A stretch of DNA of 64,000 bases from positions 1 to 64,000 of the forward strand of contig NZ_JAAAPN010000003.1 of assembly GCF_009909205.1 (NCBI RefSeq), written 5' to 3'. This DNA comes from Aquabacterium fontiphilum (GTDB lineage Bacteria; Pseudomonadota; Gammaproteobacteria; Burkholderiales; Burkholderiaceae_C). Below the pieces are notes generated by a model, which was not told where the DNA came from, made no database searches, and saw nothing but the letters and a program-made list of their open reading frames with translations. The position numbers and the translations under genes are program-made. Shown one piece after another: positions 52,101 to 59,799 of the stretch (positions are counted from its first letter, which is position 1; each line of letters begins with the position of its first letter).

Positions 52101-53673
52101 TGCCGAGATCGCCCCTCAAAGCCGCGATGTCGCGGCGCTCGATACCAACCTGCTGATCGTGCTGGATACGTCGTCCAGCATGCGTGCCCCCTCTGGCATC
52201 AACGAAGTCGATGAGGATGGCGGCATCTCCCGGCTGGCGGCGGCCGTGCAGGCGATCGGCAAGCTGCTGGATCGTTACGACGACTTCGGGAACGTGGCCG
52301 TCCGGCTTGTGACCTTCAACAACACCGCGCAGACTGTCGGCGACACCTGGCTGACCGTGAACCAGGCGAAGGCCTTGCTGGCCACCGTGACCGTCAACGG
52401 TGCGACGAACTACGACTTTGCGCTTCAGCAGGCCATGACTGCCTTCGGCACCCCCGAAGGCAAGCTGGGCAATGCGCAGAACGTGGCTTACTTCCTGTCA
52501 GACGGCAACCCGACGCTGTCTTCGCGTTTCCCGAATCCGGGCGCGCCCCAGGACGGCAACACCACGCAACCCGGTCTGGGCGATGGCATTGATGCCAACG
52601 AGGAGGCGGTCTGGCGCAGCTTCCTGCTTGAGAATCAGATCAAGAGCTATGCCATTGGCATGGGCCGAGAGGTGGAAACCCGGTACCTCAACCCGATCGC
52701 TTATGACGGTCATGCCGGCGTGGACGCTGATGGCGTGGTCGTGCAGGATTTTGCACAGCTGGAGTCCGTCCTCAATACGACGGCCAGCGAGTTTGCCACC
52801 GGCAATCTGGCCGCCACCGGGGCGCTGGAGCCTGCCATGGGGGCCGATGGCTTCCAGCGTGTCGAGTCCATCACGGTGGACGGCAAGACCTACTTCTTCG
52901 ACCCGGCTCAAAGCTCCCTGCAGATCCAGACCAGCCTGGGCGGCACCCTGACGGTCAACATGCTGACGGGCGACTACCGGTACGCCGCGCCGCCCGCCGT
53001 GGTGGGCAAGCAGATCGAGCAGTTCGGCTTCACGCTGAGCGACGGCGATGGCGACAGGGTCGACTCCGTGCTGACCATCAACGTGGACAAAGCTCAGGTC
53101 ATCAGCGGCACGGCGGCAGACAACACCCTGACGGGCTCGGACGGCGCAGATGTGATCTACGGCGGTGGCGGCAACGACATCCTGTTGGGTGGGGCAGGCA
53201 ACGACCTCATCTATGGCGGGGAAGGCAACGACCGCATCGTGGGCGGCAAGGGCAACGACATCCTCATCGGTGGGCCGGGTAAGGACGTGTTCGAGTGGCG
53301 CTTCGGCGACCAGGGTGCGTCTGGCAGCGATGCCGACCGAGCGGTCGACACGATCCGTGATTTCAACACCTTGCCTGCCAGCGCAGGCGGCGATGTCCTG
53401 GATCTGCGGGATCTGTTGCAAGGCGAGAACACGGCGGGAGGCACCGGCAACCTCGACAGCTATCTGCGCTTCGAACAGGCGGGCGCCGACACCATCATCC
53501 ACGTCAGTCCGACGGGTGACTTCACCGGGATTGGAGGCGGAACAGAGTCGCAGCGCATTGTGCTGGAAGGCGTGAACCTCCGTGCAGACTTGTCGCTGTC
53601 AAGCGGCTCGGGCGACGTCGAGGTGATTGCCAAGCTGCTGGAGCAGGGCAAGCTGCTGGTGGATAACACCTGA
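49165..53673 (+). CDS. Large repeat surface protein with VWA domain and RTX C-terminus
   Basis: 1502 residues. The N-terminus (GTVTGIWGNAYIRLPNGKLQPLKVGDKVKGGQHIVTEDNG) resembles the retention module of LapA-type adhesins. Three related repeats follow, each starting with LDLDxDDS or similar (DNA from about 49621, 50440, 51250; period near 810 bp), in which a Calx-beta-like strand block (VDAQGAVEGKDL) is found in the first two. A cadherin-like region follows to about residue 985. The VWA domain has the MIDAS motif DTSSS (about 1000) and SDGNPT. The C-terminal part has GGGGNDILLGGAGNDLIYGG calcium-binding RTX repeats, typical of type I secretion. No TolC/HlyBD genes are adjacent. The role is probably adhesion or biofilm. 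Confidence 0.9.
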   Translation: MPILAMSAGTVTGIWGNAYIRLPNGKLQPLKVGDKVKGGQHIVTEDNGIVQITPEKGPPVAVASKPAEPVEQAIAAIEADDPLEAPAAGLQGGAGGGLLPGLRVDRVQEGVSPLSYQYGTERDPSGFPIGSTADQRELPASEPPSPPTAPPQIDLDANDSVAPGTGYAGLALGNGKAVAIVDTDVLITDADSTNLQGATVVLTNPQAGDTLNIGTLPAGITATLSADGNTITLSGSATLAAYQDALRAITFQSKTGDPSTTPRLIEVTVTDGTNTSNTAVSTITVQQPPVLLVDAQGAVEGKDLRFTLALTRPIDEPVTVKLALKNGTDLPGTSQNESGTVGVDTATTLYYEASPGNWVPVPASGELTFAPGQQTINLKLATIDDLLIEPSEFVRLEVDVVAGPTRNASAANEAEIIDNDTAPVLDLDGDDSSGAVGSGYQTSYVGKGQGVAVVDADVVVKDEDGTPIQSATVTLTNAQPGDKLSVGPLPAGLSATVVDNVVTITGSASAADYQTALRAIRFSNDNADVSTTPRSLDVVVSDGANVSNTATTVITVQQPPVLLVDAQGAVEGKDLGFTIALTQPVNEPVTVKLTLKDGTDLPGTSQNESATVGVDTATALYYEASPGNWLPVPASGELTFAPGQQTINLKLATEDDLLVEADEFVRLEVDVIAGPTRNASAANEAQILDNDTAPVLDLDADDSAAPGSGYAATFTEDGEPVGIVDADVSISDDDGTPIQRAEVTLLNPQSGDALLVIGEYPSNLTLTIVDGGTRVVITGSAPPADYQTALRAIGFHNTSDTPVTTPREISVVVSDGVNDSNVATSVIAVTAVNDAPVVKPSVGDVSEEGLPKGLADNDGTGDNTDSAVHTGQIVMTDPDGDLLTVSFVAPSTPVYVVGSSTPISWTPDGAGGLIGQVGSQVAATLEVGEEGAYTFTLKMPLQHAAQGEDVLPIVFGVRVSDGQATTESTLTIRVQDDAPAEIAPQSRDVAALDTNLLIVLDTSSSMRAPSGINEVDEDGGISRLAAAVQAIGKLLDRYDDFGNVAVRLVTFNNTAQTVGDTWLTVNQAKALLATVTVNGATNYDFALQQAMTAFGTPEGKLGNAQNVAYFLSDGNPTLSSRFPNPGAPQDGNTTQPGLGDGIDANEEAVWRSFLLENQIKSYAIGMGREVETRYLNPIAYDGHAGVDADGVVVQDFAQLESVLNTTASEFATGNLAATGALEPAMGADGFQRVESITVDGKTYFFDPAQSSLQIQTSLGGTLTVNMLTGDYRYAAPPAVVGKQIEQFGFTLSDGDGDRVDSVLTINVDKAQVISGTAADNTLTGSDGADVIYGGGGNDILLGGAGNDLIYGGEGNDRIVGGKGNDILIGGPGKDVFEWRFGDQGASGSDADRAVDTIRDFNTLPASAGGDVLDLRDLLQGENTAGGTGNLDSYLRFEQAGADTIIHVSPTGDFTGIGGGTESQRIVLEGVNLRADLSLSSGSGDVEVIAKLLEQGKLLVDNT

Positions 53674-53690
53674 GCGCGGACTGCAGACGT

Positions 53691-53725
53691 GAACAAGCCC
53701 GCCGAAAGGCGGGCTTGTTCTTTGT
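53691..53725 (+). terminator. Bidirectional terminator
   Basis: A perfect 13-bp stem gaacaagcccgcc / ggcgggcttgttc around a gaaa loop (53691-53720), then ctttg. It lies between the convergent adhesin and cytochrome c genes and could serve both. Confidence 0.85.
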
Positions 53726-53747
53726 GGACGGCGCTGAACGGTGCCAG

Positions 53748-54425
53748 TCAGCGGAACCGCGCCTGAGGCACTGTGCGCAGGTCGCCCGGCAGGCCGGCCA
53801 TGTAGTTGGCCAGCAACTTCAGTTCGGCCCGGGTGAAATCCTTCATCTGCGCCGCCATGATCGCATTGGCCCGCCCGATGTAAGGATTGTTGTCGATCTG
53901 ATAGGCGCGCATGGCCACCAGCAGGTAATCGGCATGCTGGCCCGCCAGCTTGGGATAGGCTGAATCGATGGGCTTGTTGAGGTTTTCCCCATGGCAGGCC
54001 ACGCAGTTGCCACGTGTGAGCAACGCCTGGATCTGCTGGCTGGGCACTGGCACAGTGCGCGAGGAGGCCGGCGCGGCGCCTTGCCCGTGGGACTCGTAGT
54101 AGGCCGACAGGTCGGCGATGTCCTGGTCGGTCAGCGAGGCCGAAATGCCGCGCATGGTCGGGTGCTTGCGGTCGCCCTTGCGATAGGCCGACAGGGCCGC
54201 GCTTAGGTAGCGCGCGTTCTGCCCCGAGATCATCGGCACCTTGTGGATCTCCGGAAAGCTGGACTGGTAGCCCGGGATGCTGTGGCAGCCGATGCACATG
54301 GCTGCCTTTTGCTTGCCGGCGGCCGGATCACCGGTGACCGGGTCCTGTGCAAGGGCATGGGAGCTGGCCAGCGCGGCGGTGGCAAGGCATCCCAGGATCC
54401 GGATCGAGCGGGGCAGAATGTTCAT
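53748..54425 (-). CDS. Di-haem cytochrome c (cytochrome c4 type)
   Basis: 225 residues. A signal peptide ends after ...SSHALAQ (about residue 27), so the protein is periplasmic. Two haem-binding motifs are present: CIGCH at residues 44-48 and CVACH at 141-145, with Met ligands plausible in PMISGQNARYL/ HPTMRGIS and in the NAIMAAQM/ TRAELKLLANYMAGLPG region, as in cytochrome c4. It would shuttle electrons to a terminal oxidase. It is convergent with the adhesin gene and divergent from the MoxR gene. It is complete. Confidence 0.93.
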   Translation of the reverse strand: MNILPRSIRILGCLATAALASSHALAQDPVTGDPAAGKQKAAMCIGCHSIPGYQSSFPEIHKVPMISGQNARYLSAALSAYRKGDRKHPTMRGISASLTDQDIADLSAYYESHGQGAAPASSRTVPVPSQQIQALLTRGNCVACHGENLNKPIDSAYPKLAGQHADYLLVAMRAYQIDNNPYIGRANAIMAAQMKDFTRAELKLLANYMAGLPGDLRTVPQARFR

Positions 54426-54492
54426 GAGTAGGGGGACCTCGGACGAAAAAGGTCAAAATCAGGGGCCTGCGGGTCATTATTGGGTGTCCGCC

Positions 54493-54498
54493 TATACT
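54493..54498 (+). promoter_or_regulatory. Candidate -10 box for moxR-like gene
   Basis: TATACT, 33 bp before the start ATG; no convincing -35 hexamer at the right distance, so the promoter call is weak. Confidence 0.3.
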
Positions 54499-54530
54499 CG
54501 AACACAGTAACAACCCGGTTGAGACAGCGC

Positions 54531-55373
54531 ATGAAATTCCAAGGTACCGACCAATATGTGGCCACCGATGACCTGAAACTGGCCGTCAACGCGGCCCTGC
54601 AGCTGCAGCGCCCCTTGCTTGTCAAGGGCGAACCGGGTACCGGCAAGACCATGCTGGCGGAGCAGGTTTCCCAGGCTCTGGGCATGCCGCTGTTGCAATG
54701 GCACATCAAGTCCACGACAAAAGCGCAGCAGGGGCTCTACGAGTACGACGCTGTCAGCCGCCTGCGTGACAGCCAGCTGGGCGAGGAGAAGGTCAAGGAC
54801 ATCCACAACTACATCGTCAAGGGCGTGCTGTGGCAGGCCTTTGAAGCCGAGCAGCCTGTTGCGCTGTTGATCGACGAGATCGACAAGGCCGACATCGAGT
54901 TTCCCAACGACCTGCTGCGCGAACTCGACCGCATGGAGTTCTACGTCTACGAGACCCGTCAGCTGATCAAGGCCCGTCACCGCCCTCTGGTGATCATCAC
55001 GTCGAACAACGAGAAGGACCTGCCGGACGCGTTCCTGCGCCGCTGTTTCTTCCATTACATCCGCTTCCCGGACGCGACCACGATGCAGCAGATCGTCGAT
55101 GTGCACTTCCCGCACATCAAGAAGGATCTGCTGGCCGCGGCGATGCGCCAGTTCTACGAAGTGCGTAACCTGCCCGGCCTGAAGAAGAAGCCGAGCACGT
55201 CCGAGCTCATTGACTGGCTCAAGCTACTGGTGGCCGAAGACATTCCGGCCGAGGTGCTGCAAAGCAAGGACGACAAGGCCGCTGTGCCGCCGCTGGTGGG
55301 CGCGTTGCTCAAGAACGAACAGGATCTCAGCCTGTTCGAAAAGCTCGTCTACATGGCGCGCCACAACCGCTGA
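54531..55373 (+). CDS. MoxR-type AAA+ ATPase
   Basis: 280 residues from the ATG at 54531. Walker A GEPGTGKT is at residues 33-40, Walker B ALLIDEIDKAD with Asp115 and Glu116, then sensor-1 region VIITSNNEKDLPDAFLRRC and an arginine finger candidate in LRRCFFHY. The C-terminal lid is helical. MoxR ATPases act as chaperone-like remodelers, usually paired with a VWA protein. The probable partner is encoded at 56705-57877, with a convergent diguanylate cyclase gene between. Upstream is divergent from the cytochrome c gene. Confidence 0.9.
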   Translation: MKFQGTDQYVATDDLKLAVNAALQLQRPLLVKGEPGTGKTMLAEQVSQALGMPLLQWHIKSTTKAQQGLYEYDAVSRLRDSQLGEEKVKDIHNYIVKGVLWQAFEAEQPVALLIDEIDKADIEFPNDLLRELDRMEFYVYETRQLIKARHRPLVIITSNNEKDLPDAFLRRCFFHYIRFPDATTMQQIVDVHFPHIKKDLLAAAMRQFYEVRNLPGLKKKPSTSELIDWLKLLVAEDIPAEVLQSKDDKAAVPPLVGALLKNEQDLSLFEKLVYMARHNR

Positions 55374-55400
55374 GCATGCCTTGACAGGCGCTGCCGGGGG

Positions 55401-56579
55401 TCAGGCCGCGCGTCGGATCTGCGCAGCCACGACGCGGTTACGGCCTTCGCCCTTGGCGCGGTAGAGCGCCTCGTCTGCCCGGCGCAGGATGCCGTGCAGC
55501 GCCTCGCCCGGGTCGTGGGTGGAAGCCAGCCCCACACTGACGGTCACGCTGATGTTTTCCTCTGCCCACGGCACGACCGTGTGCAACACCGCCTCACGGA
55601 AGCGCTCGGCCGCTTGCAGTGCGCCCTCGACATCGGTGCGCGGCAGCAGCACGCAGAACTCCTCGCCGCCGAACCGGGCCACATGGTCGACCTCGCGCGC
55701 CTGACTCTGCAGCACGGCCGCCACCGCACTGAGCACCATGTCGCCTGCGGCATGGCCAAGCCGGTCGTTGATGCGCTTGAAGTGGTCCACATCGATCAGC
55801 AGCAATGCAAAGGGGTCGCCGAAGCGGTGAAGGCGCTGGGCCTCCTTGTCCATGAGGGCCTCGATGGCGCGGCGGTTGAGCAGGCCCGTCAGCGCGTCGT
55901 GTTCCGAGAGGTATTCCAGCCGGCGAACCAGCCGCATGATGACCACATAGCCAAGGACGAAGCACCCCACCACCGACAGAGAAACACTGAGGAACACCAC
56001 CCAGAACTTGAGCGTCTCGATGGTGTAGGGGGCGCCTTCTGCGCCGGGCACCCAGCCCAACGAGACGACGGCGATGGCCACAAACATCGTGGCTGCCAGC
56101 ATGTGAACGGCCGCGCACACCCAGGCGGTGGTCTTATCGAACTCGGTGTAGAGCGCTGGAAATGTCTGACGGGCGCTCAGCGACAGGATGAGGATGGAGA
56201 CAACAACGGCGGTGAGGGCGCCGGCCTTGACCCAGCCGAACGGCAGACAGATGCCAAGCGTCCAGATCGTGAGCGACACCAGCACGGCCCACTGCAGTAG
56301 ATCGCGCGTGGGCAGGCGCAAGAAGGCCTGCAACCCCCGGCGCAAGCCCATGGCGCCCCAGGTGGCCAGCGTGGCCGACACCAGCACGCGCCATGTGTCA
56401 CCGCCAAACTGGTCCACCACCAGCAGCACCAGCGCCAGCCCGTTGGTCAGACTCGACAGCATCCAGTGCCGGGCAGCCCGGCGTGACAGGCCCATCACTG
56501 CCCCGCCGATCAGCCAGGTGAGCGTCGTCAGCGTATGGGTCAGCAGGATGAAGGCCAACAACTGGTGGCGAGGTTCCAT
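55401..56579 (-). CDS. Membrane diguanylate cyclase (GGDEF)
   Basis: 392 residues. Six or so hydrophobic segments fill residues 1-215 (a membrane sensor of MASE-like layout), then a GGDEF domain from about 225. The active site is GGEEF at residues 304-308, and an inhibitory site RxxD (Arg295, Asp298) lies five residues before it, so it should make c-di-GMP and be feedback-inhibited. DHDALTGLLNRRAIE and LLIDVDHFKRIND are the usual lead motifs. The gene is opposite to both neighbours and lies between the MoxR and VWA genes. A link to the large adhesin through c-di-GMP is possible but is inference. Confidence 0.93.
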   Translation of the reverse strand: MEPRHQLLAFILLTHTLTTLTWLIGGAVMGLSRRAARHWMLSSLTNGLALVLLVVDQFGGDTWRVLVSATLATWGAMGLRRGLQAFLRLPTRDLLQWAVLVSLTIWTLGICLPFGWVKAGALTAVVVSILILSLSARQTFPALYTEFDKTTAWVCAAVHMLAATMFVAIAVVSLGWVPGAEGAPYTIETLKFWVVFLSVSLSVVGCFVLGYVVIMRLVRRLEYLSEHDALTGLLNRRAIEALMDKEAQRLHRFGDPFALLLIDVDHFKRINDRLGHAAGDMVLSAVAAVLQSQAREVDHVARFGGEEFCVLLPRTDVEGALQAAERFREAVLHTVVPWAEENISVTVSVGLASTHDPGEALHGILRRADEALYRAKGEGRNRVVAAQIRRAA

Positions 56580-56704
56580 GGAACAGCTAAGGTCACATCG
56601 GGTTGGCGCGGCGCCTACCCCGGGAACGGATCATGCCCGAATGGCCGAGCGTGGGCGACTGGAACGATCCAGGGCCACAATACGGGAACAACGGCGAGAC
56701 TTCT

Positions 56705-57877
56705 ATGCTCATTGATTTCTTTTTCGCTTTGCGGTCGGCCCGGTTGCCCGTGACGATCCCCGAATACCTCACCTTGCTGGAGGCGATGAAGAACGGGGTG
56801 ATCGAGCCCACGGTGGATGATTTTTACCACCTGGCGCGCCTGACGCTGGTCAAAAACGAGACACACTTCGACAAATTCGACCGCGCCTTCGGAGCGTATT
56901 TCAAAGGCGTGTCCGAATCGGTGGATCTGACGCAGGGCATTCCCCTGGAATGGCTGCGCAAGCACCTCGAGAAGGAGCTGAGCCCCGAAGAGCGCGCACA
57001 GATCGAGCGCATGGGCTGGGACAAGCTCATGGAGCGCTTCAAGCAGCTCATGGAAGAGCAGAAAGAGCGCCACGAGGGTGGCAACAAGTGGATCGGCACG
57101 GGCGGCACCTCGCCTTTCGGCGCCTATGGCGACAACCCCGAGGGCTACCGCATCGGCCAGGACCGCTCGCGCAAGCGAAGCGCCGTGAAGGTCTGGGACA
57201 AGCGCGAGTTTCGCGATTACGACGACACGATCGAGCTGGGTACGCGCAACATCAAAGTGGCGCTGCGGCGGTTGCGAAAGTTCGCGCGTACCGGTGCCCA
57301 CGAAGAGCTCGATCTGGATCACACCATCCACGCCACGGCGGCAAACGCCGGCATGCTGGACATCAAGATGGTGCCTGAACGCCACAACGCCGTGAAGGTG
57401 CTGCTGTTGATGGACATCGGCGGCACGATGGATGATCACGTCCACCGGGTGGAGGAGCTGTTCTCGGCGGCCAAGTCGGAGTTCAAGCATCTCGAGTTCT
57501 ACTACTTCCACAACTGCGTCTACGACTTCATGTGGCGCAACAACCAGCGGCGCTACACCGAGAAGATCCCGACGTGGGACATCATTCGCAAGTACAACAA
57601 GGACTACAAGCTGATCTTCGTAGGCGACGCGACCATGAGTCCCTATGAGATCCTGCAACCGGGGGGCAGCGTCGAGTACAACAACGACGAGCCTGGCGCA
57701 GAGTGGATCGGGCGGCTCATCCATGCCTTCCCGAGCCATGTCTGGATCAACCCGGAACCGCCCGGTGTCTGGCCCTATCGCCAGAGCATCGACATCATTC
57801 AGCGGCTGGTGGGTGGCCGGATGTATCCCATGAGCCTGCAAGGTCTGGAATCGGCCATGCGTCTGTTGAGCAAATGA
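56705..57877 (+). CDS. VWA (CoxE-like) domain protein
   Basis: 390 residues from MLIDFFFALRSARLPV (ATG at 56705), the conserved start of this family. An N-terminal helical domain is followed by a Gln/Glu/Lys-rich stretch and GGTSPFGAYGDNPEGYRIGQ, then a VWA domain (about 245-390) with a MIDAS-like motif DIGGTMDD and later GDATMS. It is the usual partner of MoxR ATPases such as the one at 54531-55373, together remodelling a client protein. The gene overlaps tamA by 4 bp (57874-57877). Cytosolic by lack of signal. Confidence 0.9.
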   Translation: MLIDFFFALRSARLPVTIPEYLTLLEAMKNGVIEPTVDDFYHLARLTLVKNETHFDKFDRAFGAYFKGVSESVDLTQGIPLEWLRKHLEKELSPEERAQIERMGWDKLMERFKQLMEEQKERHEGGNKWIGTGGTSPFGAYGDNPEGYRIGQDRSRKRSAVKVWDKREFRDYDDTIELGTRNIKVALRRLRKFARTGAHEELDLDHTIHATAANAGMLDIKMVPERHNAVKVLLLMDIGGTMDDHVHRVEELFSAAKSEFKHLEFYYFHNCVYDFMWRNNQRRYTEKIPTWDIIRKYNKDYKLIFVGDATMSPYEILQPGGSVEYNNDEPGAEWIGRLIHAFPSHVWINPEPPGVWPYRQSIDIIQRLVGGRMYPMSLQGLESAMRLLSK

Positions 57878-59799
57878 CCCGTCTGCGTGGGCGTGCGGGC
57901 AGCGCGGCTTGTGTGGCCGCTGCGTGGCTGTGGTCGTGCGGCGTGGCTGTGGCCCAGGAGGCCGCCGTCGCGCCACGGGATGCTGCGGCCGCTGACCTGG
58001 CGCCCCCCCTGGCCGCGCAGCCGCTCCCCGCGACCGCAGGGGGGCAGGCAGCGACGCGTGCGCCTGTCGTCTGGCAGTTGAAGGTGGTGGCGCCGGACGA
58101 GCTGCGCGCCTTGCTGCTGCAGTATCTGGATCTCGCGCGGTTTCAGGACCAGAAGGAAAACGGCGAGCCGGTGCGCGTAAGCCGTGCGGAGTTGCGGCGC
58201 CTGGTGGCGGCCGTACCGGAGCAGTCGCGCGCCTTGCTGGAAGCCGAGGGCTATTTCGGCGCCCGTGTGGCGGTGCGGGTCGACGACCCTGGGCAGGAGC
58301 GCCCGCAGTTGGTCACAGTCACGGTGGAGCCCGGTCCCCGTGCGCGCATCCGTTCGGTGCGTTTCGTGTTCGAAGGCGAGCTGGATCAGCAACTGGACGC
58401 CGAAGACACTTACGCGACGGGGCTGCTGGAGCGCTTGGAGCGCGAATGGGCGCTGCCCGCTGGCGCGCTGTTCTCTCAAGGCGATTGGTCCGCTGCGAAG
58501 AATGCGGCGCTCGCGCGCCTGCGATCCGAGAGCTACCCCACAGCGACCTGGAGCGGTACGTCGGTCACTGTCGACGCCAGCACGCACGAGGCCCGGCTTT
58601 TTCTGGTGGCCGATTCGGGGCCGGAGTTCCGCTTCGGAACGGCGCGCGTGGAAGGGCTGCGCGCGCAGCCTGCTTCGGCGGTGTTGAATCTCGCGCCGTT
58701 CCGCCCAGGCGAGCGGTACAGCGAGCAGTTGCTGCTCGACTGGCAGGAGCGCATTCAGAAGCTCAACCTCTTCGAGGGCGTGTTCGTGTCGGCCGATCTG
58801 GATCCGACCCAGGCTGAGGCGGCACCGGTGGTCGTGCAGCTGCGTGAGCTGCCCCTGCAGGCGGCCACGCTGGGGGTGGGCGTCAGCAGCGATACCGGCC
58901 CGCGCGTGTCCGTGGAGCACCTGCATCGCAATGCCTTTGGGCTGGGCTGGCAGGCGCGCACCAAGGCGCAGCTCGGCAGCAAGGCCTCGGACGCGCAGCT
59001 CGACCTGACATCGCATCCCTGGGAAGGGCGGCGACGCGGCCTGATTTCGCTGCAGGCGGCCCGGTTCGAAGACACCTTCAATGCCATCAACACCAGTCAG
59101 CGCGTGCGCGTGGGTCGTCTGCGTGAAGGCGAGCGGCTGGAGCGCACCAGCTACCTGGAGTTGCAGCATGCAGCCGTGCGGGATCGGGACGGGCAGGACG
59201 TGTCCAATGCGACCGCGCTCAGCGGCACGGCCCAGTGGATCCTGCGCGAGGTGGACAACCAGGTGCTGCCCACGCGTGGCTACACCAGCCTGACCCAGCT
59301 GACGTTGGGACGCACCTACGCCTCGCGGGACGAGGAGGGCTGGTTCAGTCGCGTCTATGGCAAGGTGAACGCCTATCTTCCCTTGCCCAATGACTGGCAC
59401 TTGAGCGTGCGTGCCGAGGCGGGCCAGGTGTTCACGCCAGGTAAGGCCAGCGTGCCGGATCCCTTGCTGTTCCGTGCCGGCGGCGATGAGTCGGTGCGGG
59501 GCTATGCCTTTCGGTCTCTCGGTGTCAACCGCGATGGCATCGTGGTGGGCGGGCGCAGCATGTACACCGGCAGTGTGGAGCTGGCCCACCCCCTGCCCAA
59601 ACTGCCGCCGTCGGTCTGGGGCGCTGTGTTCGCCGATGTCGGGGACGCGGGTGAGCGCTTCAAGGATCTGCAAGCTCGCACTGGCTACGGCTTTGGCGTG
59701 CGATGGCGCAGCCCCGTGGGGCCTTTGCGGCTGGATCTGGCTTACGGCACCAAGGTGTCGCAGTGGCGGCTGCATTTCAGCGTGGGGATCAGCCTGTGA
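57874..59799 (+). CDS. tamA: Outer-membrane translocation/assembly protein TamA
   Basis: 641 residues from the ATG at 57874, which overlaps the upstream VWA gene by 4 bp. A signal peptide (SAACVAAAWLWSCGVAVAQ) is followed by a Ala-rich linker and POTRA-like repeats (about 70-330; GYFGARVAVRVDDPG, TVTVEPGPRARIRSV). The Omp85 beta-barrel fills the rest, with the signature RAGGDESVRGYAF (about 530-542) and a C-terminal strand HFSVGISL. TamA works with inner-membrane TamB in outer-membrane protein or lipid transport. It overlaps tamB by a GTG-TGA junction. The final residue is Leu, not the more common Phe. Confidence 0.93.
   Translation: MTRLRGRAGSAACVAAAWLWSCGVAVAQEAAVAPRDAAAADLAPPLAAQPLPATAGGQAATRAPVVWQLKVVAPDELRALLLQYLDLARFQDQKENGEPVRVSRAELRRLVAAVPEQSRALLEAEGYFGARVAVRVDDPGQERPQLVTVTVEPGPRARIRSVRFVFEGELDQQLDAEDTYATGLLERLEREWALPAGALFSQGDWSAAKNAALARLRSESYPTATWSGTSVTVDASTHEARLFLVADSGPEFRFGTARVEGLRAQPASAVLNLAPFRPGERYSEQLLLDWQERIQKLNLFEGVFVSADLDPTQAEAAPVVVQLRELPLQAATLGVGVSSDTGPRVSVEHLHRNAFGLGWQARTKAQLGSKASDAQLDLTSHPWEGRRRGLISLQAARFEDTFNAINTSQRVRVGRLREGERLERTSYLELQHAAVRDRDGQDVSNATALSGTAQWILREVDNQVLPTRGYTSLTQLTLGRTYASRDEEGWFSRVYGKVNAYLPLPNDWHLSVRAEAGQVFTPGKASVPDPLLFRAGGDESVRGYAFRSLGVNRDGIVVGGRSMYTGSVELAHPLPKLPPSVWGAVFADVGDAGERFKDLQARTGYGFGVRWRSPVGPLRLDLAYGTKVSQWRLHFSVGISL

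Noticed and set aside
53165..53575. Alternative frame over the RTX repeats, rich in Ser/Thr/Cys
   Set aside because: It is a frame-shifted reading of the GGxGNDxL repeats; no independent evidence.
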